Assembly: GCA_013289715.1 (NCBI GenBank)
Contig: JABCZJ010000022.1
Span: forward strand, 1-64,000
Length of the DNA stretch: 64,000 nucleotides
DNA from: Acidobacteriota bacterium
GTDB taxonomy: Bacteria > Acidobacteriota > Terriglobia > Acidiferrales > UBA7541
Reading direction: 5' to 3'
The notes under the pieces were generated by a model that had not been told where the DNA came from, searched no databases, and saw nothing but the letters and a program-made list of their open reading frames with translations. A program made the position numbers and the translations under genes. Below are positions 61,305-64,000 of the stretch, one piece after another (the first letter of the stretch is position 1; every line of letters starts with the position of its first letter).

Positions 61305-64000
61305 ATGCACACTCCCATCGGATTCCGCACGTTAACCTTGGTCGCACTGGTTTCGGCCGCAGCGATTTTCTGCGCGCAACCAGCATTCTCGCAGCAACAG
61401 GACTCGCAGTCTGTCTTCCCCGAAATGCAATGGCGCATGATCGGCCCCCACCGCGGCGGCCGCGTCCTCCCCGCGCTAGGCGTTCCCGGCAAGCCCAACG
61501 AATATCTCTTCGGCGCGGTAGGCGGCGGCGTCTGGAAAACAGAAAATGCCGGTCGCACCTGGCATCCAATCTTCGACGCCGAGCCCATCGCCTCCATTGG
61601 CGCAATCGCCATCGCGCCCTCCGACCCGCAAACCATCTACGTCGGCACCGGCGAAGCGGACATGCGCTCCGATATCTCCTTCGGCGACGGCGTCTACAAA
61701 TCCACCGACGGCGGCGCTACCTGGCGCAACATCGGCCTGCGCGAGTCGCACCAAATCGGCAGTATTTTGGTAGACCCGCGCGACCCGAACATCGTCCTGG
61801 TCGCCGCGCTAGGCCACGCCTTCGGACCGAATCCAGAACGCGGCGTCTATCGCTCCACCGACGGCGGCGCGACTTGGACAAAAGTTCTCGGCAAAGATGA
61901 CGACACCGGCGCGATCGATCTCTGCTCCGACCCCGCCAACTCGCAAGTCGTCTACGCGTCCTTGTGGCAAGCACGTCGCCCGCCGTGGAATGTCTACGCC
62001 CCCACGAGCGGCCCCGGCAGCGGCCTCTATAAATCGACCGACGGTGGCGTCACGTGGAATCAAATCAGCGGCAACGGTTTCCCCAGCGAAGCTCTGGGCC
62101 GCATCGGAATCGCCGTCGCTCCCGGAAACGATGGCAGCCGCGTCTACGCCGTAGTTGACGCCCACGAGGGCGGCATCTATCGCTCCGACGACGCCGGCCA
62201 AAATTGGCGCCGTGTTTCTTCCGACGCGCGCGTCTGGCAACGCGGCTGGTATTTCGGCGGCATCACCACCGATCCGCGCGATCCGAACGTCGTCTACATC
62301 GCCGACACCGCGCTCTATCGCTCGACCGACGGCGGCGAAAATTTCGAATCATTCAAAGGCGCTCCCGGCGGCGATGATTACCACACTCTCTGGATTGCCC
62401 CCGACGATCCCGCGCGCATGATTCTCGGCAGCGATCAAGGCGCCGCTATCAGCGTAGACCGCGGCGCCACGTGGACCTCCTGGTTCAATCAGCCAACGGG
62501 GCAGTTTTATCATGTCGCCACCGACAACCGTTTCCCCTATCGCGTTTACGGCGCGCAACAAGACAGCGGCACCGCCGCCGTCGCCAGCCGCAGCGATTAC
62601 GGCCAAGTTACTTTTCGCGATTGGTCTCCCATCGGCGGCGAAGAGAGCGGCTACATCGTCGTCGACCGCACGAATCCCGATATCGTATACGGCGGCGGCC
62701 CCTTCGGCGTCCTACGCCGCTTCAGTTGGTCCACCGGGCAAAGTTTCGATATTTCTCCCGCCGCGATTCCTTTCAACGGCAGCAAGCTGCGCTTCACCTG
62801 GACGTCCCCCGTGGCGGACTCGCCGCAAAATCCGCGCGTCCTGTATTTCGGCGCGCAATTCGTGCTGCGCTCAGACGACGCCGGCCAAAGCTGGCAAGCC
62901 ATCAGTCCCGACCTCACGCTAAGAATCGCAGCGCCTGAGAACACCGCGCCAAAACCAGGCGAAGTCGGTGGCGTGGTCTACAGCATCGCGCCATCCCCCG
63001 CTCGCGCCGGAGAAATCTGGGCCGGCACAGACAATGGGCTAATCCAACTCACCCAAGATGAAGGCGCGCACTGGTCCAATGTCACACCCGCCGGCGTAGA
63101 AGACTGGAGCCAGATCAGCCTGATCGAAGCTTCCCGCTACAACGCGGCCACAGCTTATGCAGCAATCGACCGCCATCAGGTTGACGACCTTCATCCTTAT
63201 ATCTATCGCACGCACGATTACGGCAAGACGTGGCAAAAGACCGTCGCAGGCCTGCCAGAAAATGCCTATGTCCACGCCGTACGCGAAGATTCCGTGCGCA
63301 AAGGCCTGCTTTTCGCCGGCACCGAAATCGGCGTCTTCGTTTCCTTCGACGATGGCGCCACTTGGCGCCCGCTACAAAATAACTTGCCCGTCAGCTCCGT
63401 CCGCGATCTCGTGATTCATGGTGACGATCTCGTCGTCGCTACCCACGGCCGCGCCTTCTGGATCCTCGACGACATCGCCCCCCTCCGCGGATGGAACGAA
63501 GACGCCGTAAAGAAAAGTGCGCACCTGTTTCCGCCCGCGCACGCCATCCGCATGCGCCGCAGCGAAAATCGCGATTCCCCGCTGCCGCCCGAAACTCCGG
63601 TCGGCACAAATCCGCCCACAGGCGCCATTTTCGATTACTTTCTGAAATCACCCGCCGCCGGCCCCAATGTAGAAATTGTCACTCTCGAAATCCGCGACCA
63701 GCAAGGCAACGTAGTCCGCAAGTATTCCAGCTCAGACAAAGAGACCGAGCCCGGTGCCGAGCCCGAATTCCCAAAAGCCTGGCTGCCAAAATTCCACCCG
63801 CTCTCGAACGCACCCGGAATGCACCGCTTCGTCTGGGATCTGCGCTACGCCCCGCCCGCCGCGCTGCACAACGAATATTCCATGGCCGCAATAATCGGCA
63901 ACGGCACGGTCACCGAGCCGCAAGGCCCCCTGGCGCTCCCGGGTGAATACGAAGTCGTGCTAACCAGCGGGAATCAAACCTACAAAGCCCCTCTAACGAT
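61305..64000 (+). CDS. VPS10/sortilin-like BNR-repeat beta-propeller protein, paralogue 2, truncated by window end
   Basis: Manual translation from ATG 61305 (MHTPIGFRTLTLVALVSAAAIFCAQPAFSQQQDS...MQWRMIGPHRGGRVLPALGVPGKPNEYLFGAVGGGVWKTENAGRTW) shows no stop in the stretches read through base 64000. Missing from the ORF track because no stop lies in the window. Confidence 0.88.
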   Translation, partial: MHTPIGFRTLTLVALVSAAAIFCAQPAFSQQQDSQSVFPEMQWRMIGPHRGGRVLPALGVPGKPNEYLFGAVGGGVWKTENAGRTWHPIFDAEPIASIGAIAIAPSDPQTIYVGTGEADMRSDISFGDGVYKSTDGGATWRNIGLRESHQIGSILVDPRDPNIVLVAALGHAFGPNPERGVYRSTDGGATWTKVLGKDDDTGAIDLCSDPANSQVVYASLWQARRPPWNVYAPTSGPGSGLYKSTDGGVTWNQISGNGFPSEALGRIGIAVAPGNDGSRVYAVVDAHEGGIYRSDDAGQNWRRVSSDARVWQRGWYFGGITTDPRDPNVVYIADTALYRSTDGGENFESFKGAPGGDDYHTLWIAPDDPARMILGSDQGAAISVDRGATWTSWFNQPTGQFYHVATDNRFPYRVYGAQQDSGTAAVASRSDYGQVTFRDWSPIGGEESGYIVVDRTNPDIVYGGGPFGVLRRFSWSTGQSFDISPAAIPFNGSKLRFTWTSPVADSPQNPRVLYFGAQFVLRSDDAGQSWQAISPDLTLRIAAPENTAPKPGEVGGVVYSIAPSPARAGEIWAGTDNGLIQLTQDEGAHWSNVTPAGVEDWSQISLIEASRYNAATAYAAIDRHQVDDLHPYIYRTHDYGKTWQKTVAGLPENAYVHAVREDSVRKGLLFAGTEIGVFVSFDDGATWRPLQNNLPVSSVRDLVIHGDDLVVATHGRAFWILDDIAPLRGWNEDAVKKSAHLFPPAHAIRMRRSENRDSPLPPETPVGTNPPTGAIFDYFLKSPAAGPNVEIVTLEIRDQQGNVVRKYSSSDKETEPGAEPEFPKAWLPKFHPLSNAPGMHRFVWDLRYAPPAALHNEYSMAAIIGNGTVTEPQGPLALPGEYEVVLTSGNQTYKAPLT

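Overview
GC-rich bacterial window. Gene content and dispersed repeats suggest Acidobacteriota; this is inferred, with no rRNA or marker gene present to confirm it. Supported content, left to right: M20 peptidase; TPR/HExxH peptidase-MA-like protein; M1 aminopeptidase; a ~12.7 kb respiratory operon encoding an Alternative Complex III (order C-A-B-D-E-F), a small uncharacterised membrane protein, SCO and a caa3-type (A2-like, YSHPAVY) oxidase; FabF/ACP/cytochrome c; P1 and M28 peptidases; class III aminotransferase; a compact polyphosphate-themed cluster (PPK2 divergent from two tandem thymidylate-kinase-like proteins, Ppx/GppA-HD, SixA and convergent CHAD); a pilin-like protein; multicopper oxidase; PF04185-type phosphoesterase; FdhD; HD-GYP response regulator; an almost gapless purine catabolic operon (guanine deaminase-like, three XDH subunits, allantoinase, allantoicase-OHCU decarboxylase fusion, HIU hydrolase, uricase); MATE transporter; S53 peptidase; two paralogous FecR-like proteins; two paralogous VPS10/BNR propeller proteins (the second runs off the window and is absent from the ORF track); PCD, DUF4337, class IV aminotransferase, MsrA and a flavoprotein disulfide reductase. 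The best candidate for an undescribed system is the PPK2/TMK-TMK/Ppx/SixA/CHAD cluster, in which the second TMK-like protein has Arg in place of the Walker A Lys. No tRNA, rRNA, CRISPR array or transposase was recognised.
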